A stretch of 64,000 nucleotides of DNA from Brachycybe producta (lineage: Eukaryota; Arthropoda; Diplopoda; Playtdesmida; Andrognathidae), in NCBI GenBank assembly GCA_036925085.1, contig JAUPFP010000012.1, forward strand, positions 4,517,960 through 4,581,959. Direction: 5' to 3'. Of this stretch, positions 1-13,189 are shown piece by piece; positions within the stretch are counted from its first letter, which is position 1, and each line of letters starts with the position of its first letter. The notes beneath the pieces were generated by a model. That model was not told where the DNA came from. It made no database searches and saw only the letters and a list, made by a program, of their open reading frames with translations. The translations under genes and the position numbers were made by a program.

Positions 1-903
1 TGAACTTGATATTCAAATCAAAGCAAACTACTGGTGCATTTGAGAGCACAGTTGTGTGCAGGGACGTACTGGGTACAAACGTTTTGGTGGGCAAAATTAT
101 GCATCGGCGCCACTACCCTCCCTCCTTCCTCCTTTCTATCAGACTCATGAGTCTACAGCCTGACATTCATAACCATTTGTTTTTAGGCTGAAAAATGTTG
201 CAAACATGATTAAAATATTTTATGGGCTCTTGTTGCAAGTGTTTGCTCCAAGAGCAAACACTCCTTCACATATAGATAAGGAAAAAAAAACTGCCCTCCC
301 CTTGAAGACCTTGTTAAATTATTCATTACTTTATGTTTGCAAAATGTTGAAGTGGAAACGCAAAAATCATCGTATAAGTGAATCTGAACTCTTGTATATT
401 TTCATGAAAATGTTTACAGACTCGTGAGTTTTGAATGGAAACGATGACAAAAAACAAAAGAAAAACGTTTTTTGCTCTTGGATGGGTCGCCGGCAACTTA
501 ATCTTATAAACATTTTATTTTGTTTGCAACATTTTTGAATCTTAAAAAAATATTTTTGTCAATGTGGTTTTTACAGGCTCGTGAGTATACACAGACTGAC
601 GCGTCTTGAGTTGAAACAGAACTTTGCTGACTCAAAAATGTTGCAAAAGCAATTAAAAATGTTGCTGGAACCATGTTGCATACACTGCTTCAAAAGATGA
701 GGCTAAACAAATATGCAGAAAGGAAATATATGAGTCAGTGCACATTAAGTGTATGGTATCATGCAGCACATCACGGACGTACGGACCTAGGTGGCAAATG
801 CCGCCTGCGCCGGTCGTTTTGGCGCCGGTTTAATTTTTTTGAAAAAACTTTTTTTTGTTTTTAAATTTTTGACAATTCAGATGGATTTATAATATGTATA
901 TTT

Positions 904-1598
904 TGTGAGCTTTTGGCATCGACACTAAAATTTTACCAACTTATAGATGGTGTTTTCTGCGACTCGTTTCTTCTCTGCATCGCGCGGTGCCCGCAGGAAG
1001 AAGATCCGAGTCACAGAAGTAGCTGGATGGAGTCAGATTACGATCATCCTCCTGCATGGGGGTGAAAGCGATGCAGAAGGATGGTGGCCATTCTGCTCTC
1101 TGTCGACGCTGATATACATCTCCTTGAATGTAATTACCGATAGAAGATGTTGTAGCTGCATCAGGATCGTATGTCTCCTGCCTTGTGGTGTCTCTGCCCT
1201 CTGTAGAGAAGTTAATTGTTACCGAACATAAAGACAACGCGGATTTCCATTATAACACTTTATTCATTCTTGTACGGAAACGCTTGTTTACAAGAATGAA
1301 TGTTCATTACTAAAGGTGCGTCCTCATGCCCAATATGTGGTACAGAAAGATTCAACGTAATACAAATTTAGAGCAAAGACAAGGACGAGGAACAAAGAGG
1401 AACACGGTCCTTTTATACCTTGGACCTGTGTACACCTACGAGCTGTAACCAGGTCCAAGTGACCATGGTCCTAAGTGTATCACTCTGCCACTTTGATGTG
1501 CGTCAGAAGTGTCAGTCAGAGAGGAGGGAGGGACAGGCAGGAGTTGTTTACCCCCCAGGCTATGGTTTTGGCGGGAACGGGAGTTGCTGGGTGTTACA
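904..1598 (-). mobile_element. Solo LTR, same family as the 39456 gypsy element
   Basis: Read on the minus strand this matches the 688-bp LTR at 39456-40143: the TGTAACA-type start (as TGTTACA here), a GC-rich block, an inverted dyad around the TATA box (GGTATAAAAGG), an AATAAA signal, and the TGTGAGCTTTTG terminus. It is flanked by a 4-bp duplication ATTT (900-903 and 1599-1602). No internal region is present, so it is a recombination product. It is clearly diverged from the full-length copy and therefore older. Confidence 0.85.
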
Positions 1599-1611
1599 AT
1601 TTAATAAACTA

Positions 1612-1765
1612 AAACCAACTAAAACCTTGTAAAAAAATGTCAAAAAATGAAATCTCCTAAATGCACTGAAAAGCACTAAAACGAACTCAGGAAAGCCCAA
1701 CAGACGTCTGAGGGCCAGAAAAGCCCATAAATTAAAAAAAGTCAAAAATGTCAAAATGATATTAT
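1612..1765. repeat. Dispersed repeat R1 fragment
   Basis: Shares a run of short blocks (ATGTCAAAAAATGAAA, GAACTCAGGA, GCCCAACAGAC, AAAGCCCATAAATTAAAAAA) in the same order with 23850-24262 and 57250-57840. No ORF of note; origin unknown. Confidence 0.6.
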
Positions 1766-2416
1766 TCATGATCCATGAATATTTTCAAAACTTTTTTTCT
1801 AATATTCTATTATTTTGTTCTAAGATTATTTTTTTTTCTAATATTCAAGTTCTAATCCCAAATCAAAAAGCTGTTTGAAAAATGTATTAATAAAAATAAT
1901 TAACTCATAAAATGGACTGTTTTTTTTGGGGGGGGGGGGGGAAGAGAGGGGTAGTGGCGCCGATGCAAATTTTTGCCCACCAAAAATTTTGTACCCAGTA
2001 CGTTCCTGAAGCACGTGCATGCGAACTGCCCTAGGTTTTGCGCTGGTCACCTAGTATGTAATCTAGGGATAAAAATAAAGCAAGCTACGCGTTTGTTACG
2101 TTCGTTCCAATCGACACTACAATATGACACATTTTTTGACCTTGGTGACATGCTAATCACCAGAGAAGATCAATTAGGCGTCAACATATTTCTACTTGTA
2201 CAAACTGAACATGGCCAATGCCAATTTTCATTTAAAAATACTGAAGCTGCTTGAGCTATATTTCACCACCAGACAGTTGAATAACTGCCAAACAACACAC
2301 ACATGAATTATATTTATATGAGGTTTTTCATTCGGTATGTCCCAGAATTCTCAAGCACAGTTCTTTTATGTGTAATTCTTGACAATGAAAAGACACCCTC
2401 GCTTATACCAAATTAA

Positions 2417-4355
<1,939 letters not shown>

Positions 4356-5222
4356 AGGAGGAACGAAAACATTTAGTGTCATTCTTATTTCCAGTGATAT
4401 TCGAGGTCTGCATGGGGTAATGTGCATTTATTTTATTTATTTATTTATTTATTTATTTTAATACTTAATAGTTGCCAAAATTATTGGAGGGTTTATCTTA
4501 AAAAAAAAATAACAATGTTGAAAATTAACTTTTGTGCTGAAAGTATCGATTCATTTTGTACTGTTTGAAAGTAGTTACATCACTCGGGTTTGACACCTGT
4601 ATATTTCTTAGTTATATTGTTATCTTATTATATAGGCCTATAATATAATATAATGTTTCTGTTCACTGCTTAAATATATGTAGGTCTTTGTTTATAATAA
4701 TATCAAAATGAATTAGAAATAATAAAAAAAAACATACACCAAAATAAAATATATATAAAAACGGCAATGAGTGAAATTCAATTACATATGCGAGCGTATA
4801 TAACATACATGTGTCAGCCGTAGGGTTGGCAAAATTCCAGGAAAAATCGGTAATGGACAGGGCACAGATAAATACTGGTTACAACCGGTTTTTACCTCTA
4901 AAACCGGGAAAAACTAGTATTATGCGCTCTTCATCTAGTACTATAAGCTATTGTTAATATTATCTTATTAAAAATGACATTCATGTCAATGCCAATCTTA
5001 ATCGTATACTGTAATGTGAAGAAACCCAGAAGTATAGAAAGCAGAATGCAATAGAAACTAGGAAGCTCTTATATTAACTCCCACACGTGGTTTTGGTTAC
5101 TCTGCTAGGGAATAAGCCCATCAAGAGTGTAAACCGAAATAACGTATTGTTTCACTAGTCAAATGACAACTTTACTTGATTCTGGTCACTAGTTTTTAAT
5201 TTTTTAAGTTTGTGTATTTTAC

Positions 5223-5668
5223 TGTGAGCCGAGACGATTTTCGATCCTGTTCAGAAAACAAGAGACCACATAGCTTCTGGTTATAAACGCTTTTATTCAT
5301 TCTTGTGGCAGAAACATGAAGACATACAATAATGAATGTAGTGAATTAAAGATGACTTCACGTACATGCCCATATGATATGATATGGAGAAGAGAAAGAT
5401 CGACGTAGTACAAAGAGTTGAGCGAGTGAATAGACATCGAACAAAGAGAAACACGGTCCTTTTATACACTTGGACCTGTGTACACCTACACTGTGTAACC
5501 ATGTCCAAGTGACCGTGGTCCCAAAAATAATCCTCCGCCAGATCAAGTCGAAGTATAAAGGGGAGGGAGGGACAGAGATGAGTCGTGCACCCTCAGGCTA
5601 GCATTCTGGAGGGGTCGTGCACCCCCAGGCTAGCATTCTGGAGGGATCATGAACTACCGGGTGTTACA
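5223..5668 (-). mobile_element. Internally deleted LTR of the gypsy family
   Basis: Both LTR termini are present on the minus strand (TGTGAGCC at 5223, GTGTTACA ending 5668), with the TATA/dyad block around 5455-5515 and an AATAAA-like segment, but about 240 bp are missing relative to 39456-40143. A roughly 33-bp segment containing GTCGTGCACCC and CAGGCTAGCATTCTGGAGG is tandemly duplicated at 5582-5645. No matching 4-bp target duplication is visible (TTAC against CATA). Confidence 0.75.
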
Positions 5669-5689
5669 CATACATGTATATATGACATA

Positions 5690-6060
5690 GCAGACGCCCC
5701 TGTGGATGAGTGGAATTAGTCTCCGTTTGTGGTGCTAGGAGTTCCAGGTTCGAATCCCGGTTATTGTATGGTTGTTGTGTACAGGCAAGTGTAGCCAGCA
5801 CTAGCGTTTCGTTTGCTCCGCTCTTTTATGCGCGTCAGACCAAATATCAACCGATTAGAAATTAATAAGGGCGGGGCATGTGACATCAAACCAAATAACA
5901 AACCAGTTATAAATTGATGACGCTCATAAAATGTGGAGCAAACGAAAAGCTAGTGCTGCATGGCCACACTTGCCTGTTTGTTGTGTTTGTCTTTTATACT
6001 TTTTCTGGCATTGCGGTGTTGACGTCAGGTAGGACAAGCCGGTATCACTACTCGATTTGT
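5690..6060 (+). mobile_element. tRNA-derived SINE, interrupted by a MITE
   Basis: A pol III promoter is visible. An A-box-like TGGATGAGTGG (5703-5713) and a good B box GGTTCGAATCC (5747-5757) sit at tRNA-like spacing, as in Leu/Ser-type tRNAs with a long variable arm. The acceptor ends do not pair, so it is not a functional tRNA. The tail resumes at 5978 after a MITE at 5781-5977. The 3' limit is uncertain. Confidence 0.6.
5781..5977. mobile_element. MITE family M copy with 9-bp target duplication
   Basis: Terminal inverted repeats of about 50 bp begin ACAGGCAAGTGTAGCCAGCA (5781) and end in the complement TTGCCTGT (5977). The inner arm holds GCTCCGC..TTTTATG, which is shared with copies at 17579, 49927, 50497, 55502 and 61231. 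It is flanked by a perfect 9-bp duplication TTGTTGTGT (5772-5780 and 5978-5986). A 9-bp duplication suggests a Mutator-like relative, but that is inference. Confidence 0.8.
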
Positions 6061-7244
6061 TGCCGTTCAGTGCTGCATTAGTCGTATGCCAATAACCAAA
6101 GCTTAAGATTTAATGCCATTTTTAGACATGTCACAGCTAGACATTTTACATGACTGAACATTGGATGTAAATACGGTTTATCTGTCCTTGAGACCTGAGA
6201 AACATTTGAAATCTAAAACACATATTGACACATACTGACATTGACTGTCATGATGGTCTGTTCCCTCGAGTGGGCACTCGTTTGCTCTAAAGTTACTGAC
6301 TGATAACAAGTGATACATTCAAATTTGTGTCATTTTAACAATCAAACAAATATTTAGGAAAATTTCTAATCTAATCTTATTTAGTGAAGACTAAATTTGA
6401 AGAAAAAACTGTAGCGCCCCCTCCCCCGGTAATTTATTTTATAAAACTCATCATCGTTATTTTTCTGACAAAAATATTGGCTAATCTCTTGAGACTTGAA
6501 TTAAAACAAATCTTGTCTTGGAATTTTGGACTACAGTTCAGCAAATGAAGATGATGTAATAATGACAATGAAATCTTAAGATATTAAGCGAAAACAAAAA
6601 CAAGCGATTCGACAGAATCTTATGGAACTTTTCTTGTCTTGTTTTTGTGTCTGGTCATACGACAACGTTGGATAAAAATCGTAATTAAGAGAAAAATTAA
6701 AAATAAAAATATTTGTATTTTTTTTTATTTTAATTATATTTTTTTTTTATTTAAATCACATTTTTTTCATTTCTTTAAAATTTCATAAAACTGCTTGTTT
6801 ATTAACTGAAAATGCATGCATGATAAATTGTTCAATCTGTTTATTCGCTGTTATTTAGGTGTACCGCAAAGTGATTGGGACTTCTTTGTAAATGCAAACA
6901 CCATCTACTGGAAATGGACAATTTGGGTGTCCAACCTTAGACCATTACTCTCTGGGATTGGCAACTGTGACAATTAATGTTTATATATAATGGTGAACAT
7001 AGACTTTATATAGCGGTGACAGCAGTGCCGCTTTAGTGGGAAAAGGTTGTACTATAATTATGGGCAGTTTTTATTGCTTTCTGGTCGCCAGGAAGCAATA
7101 AATACAGTCCCGGGGGGGAGGGGAGGGGTTGATGCAATGGTTACCAGGAGGCGCTTTTGTAGTTTCACCAGGTTATACAAGAAATTCATCGCCATTCAAC
7201 ACATTACGAGTTGCCATTTCCAAAGAGTAATGGGTCCAACAATT

Positions 7245-7866
7245 TAAATTTTTTGGGCAGCTCTTGTTTTCAATAAAATTGTATGCAAAAATTCTGTTAC
7301 ACCTTAATGCCATACTCCAAAGTGTTTTGGACAACTAACACGACAACTGAAATGTGGAATATATAGGCCAATCAACTGATTGGGACAACTGAATTTTTTT
7401 GAACAGTTACCATTTTTTTTTTTTAGAAAAAATAACCGGAATGATTTGGGGTATACATTAATGCCATACCCCACATAAAGATATTGCTGCGACCAGTAGA
7501 CTAATATTACACGCCTGGAACCTTTTCTTACATATTGTACTCTCAGTGAACAACTTTCATTTTCGTTCAGACACCTCTGGTTCCGTCATTTGAAATGCCA
7601 TTAAGGTATATCTCAAGGTTATCCTAGAATGAAAACCGGAAACGGGACAAGTCTGTAACTTGTTCCATTGGAAACAAAGGTGTCCAAACAAAAATGAAAA
7701 CAGTCCGTTAAAGTCCATTGAGAGTAGGCTACAATCCATTGGAACAAGTTTCTGGCTTGTCGTTTTAGGTGTCCCACAAACACTTTGGGGTATGAAATTA
7801 AGGTGTACCACAATTTTTGTATACAATTTTTCGTGAAAACAAGAGCTATCGAAAAAATTTAAATTA
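7245..7866. repeat. Fold-back element with about 90-bp arms
   Basis: AATTTAAATTTTTTGGGCAG and on at 7240-7330 is nearly the reverse complement of 7775-7866. Shared blocks are GCTCTTGTTTTCA, AATTGTATGCAAAAATT, TACACCTTAATG and CCAAAGTGTTT. Related blocks (CTACTGGAAATGGACAA and the like) reach out to about 6860 and 7980, so the whole unit may be about 1.1 kb. The 141-codon minus-strand ORF inside consists of these repeats. Confidence 0.65.
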
Positions 7867-8353
7867 TTCTTTCCAAGTTGTTCATTTCCAGTAAATGTTG
7901 TCCAAGTTACAGAAAACTTTGTCCTATTCATTTTAGAGTACACCTTAATATTAACAGTTGTGTATTCACCTGCAAAGCACATAATTATAATAAATCCATT
8001 TCATAAAAGAGAAAAAATGAAGGTTAGAAACAACATTTCAAGAAAAATTCAAATTGTTATCAGCTGTATAGCTGTTATCAGCTTTTTCTATTTAAATTTC
8101 AATACAAACTATTTTGGCCTTTTTCAAACTGCCATAAGAAGTTTATTTTAATAGATATCATCATGAAAAATACTTTTAGGGCATTATCACTAACTATTCT
8201 AGTTTCTAAAACGCTTTGAATTTTTTTTGTACTGTTTCTCCTGAAAAATGTTTGCTTGAAAAACATAAATTTTATAAACCTGTCGGGTGTGGGGGCTAAC
8301 ACGCTTGAATTATGTTGTTGCACTCAGTGGCTATAATTTATAATCATATAATT

Positions 8354-8414
8354 GTATTATTTGGTGTTGATTTCATTCGGCGTTACGTCGAATGAAATCA
8401 GCACCAAATAATAC
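8354..8414. repeat. 26-bp perfect-type hairpin
   Basis: Arms 8354-8379 (GTATTATTTGGTGTTGATTT and on) and 8389-8414 pair with one mismatch around a 9-bp loop. The downstream sequence repeats pieces of the arm (AATAATACAAACGC). Probably a small MITE. Confidence 0.7.
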
Positions 8415-8892
8415 AAACGCTGAATTGATTGAAAATCAAATTTTAATAAGCGCAAATTGAAACAATCGCCAAACTGAATAACCACCAATACCCATATTAA
8501 GATTCACTACAAACATTAAAAGGAGTCATCGTTCAGCCTCCAAGTTTTACCTTTAGTGTAGTGCATAAGCACATTACTACTCGACAAAATTTTGAAAAAT
8601 GAATAAGCTCCAAATTAATTAAACGCCTATCGGATTAAGTACCAAATGGGTTTACCGTGTGATTGAATACAACAGCTCAATTTTTTGTCTGACAAATATT
8701 TTATTAAAATATATCAAACATAATTTAATTACAATTAGATTTTAGTATTTTTTATTAATAAAGCGCCATTACATGAGAGGTATTTGAAAAGCATTAGCAT
8801 AACATTGACCATATTGTTTAAGCTTTTTTAAAGCATTGGGATTTTTACACGATAGATAGTAGTGTCGATATATGGCCTCCTACCCAGGTTCC

Positions 8893-8965
8893 AGTCCCCT
8901 TTATTTTTAATTGTCTTGTGATGTGGGATAAGGTGTGGAGCCGGTGTAGGAGCCTGCATAATTAG
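8893..8965. repeat. Short dispersed repeat
   Basis: CCTTTATTTTTAATTGTCTTGTGAT here recurs inverted at about 34065-34092, where GTGGAGCCTGCGTAGGAG also resembles GTGGAGCCGGTGTAGGAG at 8936. Function unknown; possibly a SINE tail. Confidence 0.4.
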
Positions 8966-9135
8966 TGTCGTCTTATAAACCTCATTAGAATACATTTAAC
9001 TTCAGTCTTGTGCTGCTGAATCTTTGGTATTTCATAAATCCATAAATCCTGTTGACTGAAGAAGACACTAAACAGAAATTATTTATAAGGTTTTGTGTTA
9101 TGATACAAAATTTGAAACATATACCCACCCGTATT

Positions 9136-10641
9136 CTAGTCCAGATTCCATCCAAAATTTTTCATTATTTTTCTACCAACTTCACGACCTGTTTCGAAAG
9201 ACTCTTTGAAATTTCCAGTAGCAATTCCATCGACAAGGCTACCAACAGTTGCAGTTGTACTAGCAAGCACTAGGCCAAACACTTTGGTGAGTCCTGATTC
9301 TAAGGAACTCGTACCAAAACGTTGATTTTCCAATTCTTTTATTTTTCTATTCATCTCCTCTCGCAACTCATTTTTCTCCTTCTCTGATGCATTTTTTAAG
9401 GAAGTACAGTTTCTTTTCATCATGTTGATGTGGTCATAAAATTGACGATCTTGTTCAATGGCATCGTTTAGTACTTTCATGTACTGTTCTTCAACAGCTG
9501 GATGTCGGAGTCTCTTCATCCGCTTAAAGATTGCCACTGCCTCGTATGCATTTTGTTGATGTTTTTGTTGAAATTCGGTGTCTGAAAGATCATCTGGGGA
9601 TGTTTTCAGTTTGTCCATTTCACTTCTATAGAATTTGTGTGCGATGGTGTAAGCAATTTGATTCTGTACTTCGGCCGTTGCCTCGGTGACGTTTTTTACT
9701 TCGGGAATTTCGGCACTGGCGAAATACTTTGCCCATTGCTCAACCATCTGTTTTAAAGATGGCGCACTCACTTCGTAGCCACCGATGTTCTTGATGACGA
9801 GATTCGCCGGATCGAAGAGTCTCTCGACGAAATCTATGGTGGTGGCCGTAAACATTCTATCCAAGTTACTCTCGTCATCTTCGCATGCCAAACCGTTGCC
9901 CGGATACGGCATCAGGCAACATCCGACGTCCAAAAAGCTCGACAAGATTTCGTCGTGCACGATTCGAACTTCTGGAGCCATGCTCGAATTGGTGTTGAGC
10001 TTTTCCGTCTTATAATTACGGTGTCCAGCTGAGCTGCTGTTGTCGTAATAGCCATAACCGAAACTTTTCGGAGACTGCCAGTCTCTGATGAGAAACATCA
10101 ATTTCGAAAAGGGTTCTTCTGATTGTTGTCCCATTTTAGCGAATCCGACAAACATCTGAAGGAATTGTAGAATATCCTCCTGAATTTGGTTTTTTATGTT
10201 GTAGATGAGAGTCGACGAGAAGAGACAGCTGAGAGCAAAGATCAGAGAGTTTTCGTGAGTTGTGGTCTTGTCGTCAAAGCAACCTTGAGTGTCCATCAGC
10301 AAAATAGCAATTTCTCTGCCATTTTTCTTGATTATGAAGGGTTCAGTCCATGCCATAATTCCAGTTGTCTGGCGCTCATCTGAATTCTTCCAATGGAACT
10401 TTTGTGGTAGGTCCTTTGAGAACCACTCTACTTTGTGGCTCGAGTCAGGGTTTTCGTTCATGTGGAGATAACGCAAGAAATTGTTGAGCATGTAAGATTT
10501 TCCACTTCGCATTGGTCCATTGATAGAAACAATGGATATCGGACGTTGTCCAGCTTTGTCCAAGATAGTACCAAAACGTTGAGCATCAATAATTAGCCGG
10601 TTTTGATGAAATGAAGCAATTTTTACTGGTGATCCAGACAT
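9136..10641 (-). CDS. Atlastin/GBP-like dynamin-superfamily GTPase, intronless
   Basis: 501 residues in one exon. The GTPase domain shows the P-loop GPMRSGKS (42-49), a switch threonine in TTGIMAW (92-93), DTQG (117-120) and the atlastin/GBP-type RD motif LIRDW (185-189), followed by CCLMPYPG (241-248) as in atlastins. A helical middle domain spans about 290-400, then a charged coiled coil (about 405-440). The C-terminus (450-475) is only mildly hydrophobic (VFGLVLASTTATVGSLVDG). Atlastins normally have a clear paired transmembrane hairpin and fuse ER tubules; here the membrane part looks weak or replaced, so a soluble GBP-like role is equally possible. The start at 10641 precedes the GTPase fold by about 30 residues, as expected. 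A TATA box lies about 105 bp upstream. Lack of introns suggests retrocopy origin or a lineage-specific intronless subfamily. The reading frame is intact. Confidence 0.9.
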   Translation of the reverse strand: MSGSPVKIASFHQNRLIIDAQRFGTILDKAGQRPISIVSINGPMRSGKSYMLNNFLRYLHMNENPDSSHKVEWFSKDLPQKFHWKNSDERQTTGIMAWTEPFIIKKNGREIAILLMDTQGCFDDKTTTHENSLIFALSCLFSSTLIYNIKNQIQEDILQFLQMFVGFAKMGQQSEEPFSKLMFLIRDWQSPKSFGYGYYDNSSSAGHRNYKTEKLNTNSSMAPEVRIVHDEILSSFLDVGCCLMPYPGNGLACEDDESNLDRMFTATTIDFVERLFDPANLVIKNIGGYEVSAPSLKQMVEQWAKYFASAEIPEVKNVTEATAEVQNQIAYTIAHKFYRSEMDKLKTSPDDLSDTEFQQKHQQNAYEAVAIFKRMKRLRHPAVEEQYMKVLNDAIEQDRQFYDHINMMKRNCTSLKNASEKEKNELREEMNRKIKELENQRFGTSSLESGLTKVFGLVLASTTATVGSLVDGIATGNFKESFETGREVGRKIMKNFGWNLD

Positions 10642-10743
10642 TCTGAATACTTTTTTTAAGTTTCAAGATTTCCTCAAGTGGTTCAACTGTCTTCTTTCTA
10701 TTTTGTTATTCAATATTTTGAAAGCCACACTTTCTTTCTCTGA

Positions 10744-10751
10744 TATTTATA
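10744..10751 (-). promoter_or_regulatory. TATA box of the GTPase gene
   Basis: Minus-strand CTATAAATATC, 103 bp before the ATG at 10641. Spacing leaves room for a 5' UTR of about 75 bp. Seen by eye only. Confidence 0.5.
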
Positions 10752-10799
10752 GTGAGAGTGTTGCTCTTGAAATGTCTTCATTTTCATTGGCTATTTAAA

Positions 10800-11590
10800 T
10801 GTACACAAAAATAGATCTTACGTGCAAAGAAAAAAGTTTTAATGGCAATGCTCTAAGGGAACTTCCTTGTCTGTTAAGCTTCCAACAACTGGATTGGTCA
10901 AATTTTGTTGGCATGTATTGACATTATAATAAAATACAAGTTGAGTTAAGACAGACATTGCTAACCGTTAATGTTATTACTGTATATTATTGATTTTGAG
11001 TTTTTTTGATTATATCTTTGTGTTTGTAAAGGTAACAAGGTTAAATTTCTTTATGGCAATTTTAAGTTGTCATTTTTTAAAATCTGAAGTTACTGAAAAA
11101 GTCATCACAAAACGTCAAGTTTTTTCATTTTCAAATTGCCTCGCAATTAAAATTTTATATTCATGTTTTCAGTTAGTTGTAACTTTTCTAATTTCAATTA
11201 ATGTTAAAACTTTATACTTCAAATGTGGGTGGGTCTCTTAGGATTTCTACAATTAAGTCAAATTATTATTAATTAGATTTTAGCGTTTTATTTAATTTAA
11301 ATTTATTTTACTTATTTTTACCTATTTTAAATGGTTTTGTCTACTTTTATTTAGCAATCAAAGTTTAAAAAAAAATTAAATTTATTTCAGATTTGTTGCA
11401 ACCCATCTAATGTTTTCAGCGAATAGGAGACGCTTTTTCCACTTTCCATAAATGGTGGGTTCTAATTTTACAAATGTGTGGTTTTCCCCCAAAGTGTTAT
11501 TTAAATAGAAGGAAGGTTTTCACCAGCAATAATATCGATGAATCGATACATTATTCATTTTTTTTTAACGAAAGCACCTAATTAGAGATG
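10800..11590. other. AT-rich stretch with no recognised feature
   Basis: Between the GTPase promoter and the first fold-back element I see only AT-rich sequence. The 83-codon frame at 10990-11241 has no protein-like signature. Confidence 0.5.
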
Positions 11591-11606
11591 AGTGTTCTAG
11601 TCGGTT

Positions 11607-12333
11607 GGGGGTCACTACAGCTACCAAGGCTCACAAGCGCTACTAGGGGGAGAACAGCTACTTGGGTCACTACAGCTACCAAAAAAATTAATAGACCTTT
11701 TGTTCATCAAAAGGGTCACTACAGCTACCAAAAAATAGGGGGACAAAATATAGATCTTTTTTTTTATCACTTTCTCCTCACTACAGCTAAAAAAATAACC
11801 CTTTCTCCCTAACCTAACCTTACCTAATAAAACCTTACCGAACCTTACCTAACCGAACCTTAACGATCCTAACCAAAAAGTACCGATACTAACTGAACAT
11901 AACCGATCCTAACCAAACCGAACCTAACCGAACCTAACCGAACCTAACTGAACCTAACCGATCCGAACCTAACCGATCCTAACCGAACCTAACTGAACCT
12001 AACCGATCCTAACCGAACCTAACCGAACCTAACCGAACCTAACCGATCCTAACCGATCCTAACCGAACCTAACCGAACCTAACCGATCCTAACCAAACCT
12101 AACCGAACCTTACCGAACCTTACCGAACATAATGAAACCTTACTGAACCGAATGTAATCTAAACTAAACGTATTGATAAATAAAAAGGCCTATATTTTTT
12201 GGTAGCTGTAGTGACCCTTTTGATGAAAAAAGGTCTATATTTTCTTTTTCGTAGCTGTAGTGACCCTGGTGGCTGTAGTGAGCCTGGTAGCTGTAGTGAC
12301 CCAGTTAGCTGTAGTGAGCCAGTCCCTTCTAGT
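11607..12333. mobile_element. Fold-back element FB-1 with CCTAACCGAA minisatellite core
   Basis: The left arm has repeated GGGTCACTACAGCTACC units, interspersed with GGCTCACAAG and CTTGG blocks. The right arm (12200-12333) carries the reverse complement, GGTAGCTGTAGTGACC and GTAGTGAGCC. Between them lies about 350 bp of 10-11-bp CCTAACCGAA / CCTAACCGATC repeats (11805-12160). The same design recurs at 17648-18411. No ORF. Confidence 0.75.
11805..12160. repeat. Minisatellite CCTAACCGAA(TC)
   Basis: About 30 units of 10-11 bp with changes such as CCTTACCGAA and CCTAACTGAA. It starts with CTCCCTAACCTAACC, resembling the arthropod telomere unit CCTAA. It could derive from a telomeric seed, but that is inference. 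Confidence 0.85.
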
Positions 12334-12389
12334 CTGAACAAGAGTGTAGTTCTAGGAAACATGACTCTAGGGTTTGGTATTCTTAATTA

Positions 12390-12728
12390 AGCTTGCCGCA
12401 CTCTACATCAGATCGGATCAAAACGGAACGAATCGGAATATTTTGATAATAAGCATTTCAAAAATTAAATTTTGTATTTTGTATTTTGGATAGCGTGGAT
12501 TGGATCGGATTGGAACGAATTGGTTTGCCAGAGAGGAAATATTTTAACTGATTCCGACCGATTGGGAAACTATGTGCATGCGCTGGCTCAGCGTGCAAAC
12601 TCTCCTCACTATTGCATTATCCAATTTTCCGACTGACATGAAATCCGATCGCCAGTTCCGACCTAATGAGCGGACAAAATTCTTTTTCGTTCGTAAGGGT
12701 TCCGATCCGATGTAGTGTGCGGCAAGCT
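12390..12728. mobile_element. PIF/Harbinger-like MITE
   Basis: TIRs AGCTTGCCGCACTCTACATC (12390) and GATGTAGTGTGCGGCAAGCT (ending 12728) pair with one mismatch in the outer 20 bp, and similarity continues inward (GATCGGA). Flanked by TTA on both sides (12387-12389, 12729-12731), the usual target of PIF/Harbinger elements. 339 bp, no ORF. Confidence 0.75.
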
Positions 12729-13189
12729 TTAATGACTGCTTTATTCAAAGTTAGTGCTAAACTCATCAACTTTTACATGACAATGCCTATCTAAAGTTCA
12801 CGATTTTAGCATTACCTTTAATTTAGCACTCTTTCAGAATACGACCCTGGATGCTAGCATACTTTCTAGCTTCTAACCAGGGGGCGTTGTTACAGAAATG
12901 GAATAAGACTGTCATATGACAGTAAATTGTCATATCTGGTTCATAACATTCTAATATATTTCTAATATACTGTATTTCTAGTTTTTCTACACATCAGTGT
13001 TGCTCCTGGAAAAAAAAAAAACATAACCACAGTTCCAAAATCAGCTGTTCATGAAACATCTTAACACACAAATTATCCACCCTACTACATTTATTTTAAT
13101 TTATCATGTTAATTATTAATTAACAAGCAATTATTATTGTGTGTCATTTTTTAGGGAAGGCAAAGTGCATAGAGCACTAAAACACTTTT

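Larger units (their letters stand above)
59..2008. mobile_element. Degraded hAT-like element with about 55-bp terminal inverted repeats, split by a solo LTR
   Basis: The left end (59 to about 118), starting CAGGGACGTACTGGGTAC, is the reverse complement with few differences of about 1946-2008, ending GTACCCAGTACGTTCCTG. Both arms contain TGGTGGGCAAAA and GCATCGGCGCCACTACC. The CAGGG start is typical of hAT termini, but I see no 8-bp target duplication, so the superfamily is inferred. The interior has no transposase-like frame. A solo LTR (904-1598) sits inside, so the original was about 1.25 kb. The rest of the interior is AT-rich without recognisable genes. Confidence 0.6.

Noticed and set aside
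5690..5770. Functional tRNA gene
   Set aside because: A and B boxes are present but the acceptor stem does not pair, so a SINE head is more likely.
7557..7982. 141-codon minus-strand frame
   Set aside because: It is built from the arms of the fold-back repeat (the same short blocks appear inverted at 7240-7330) and has no protein signature.
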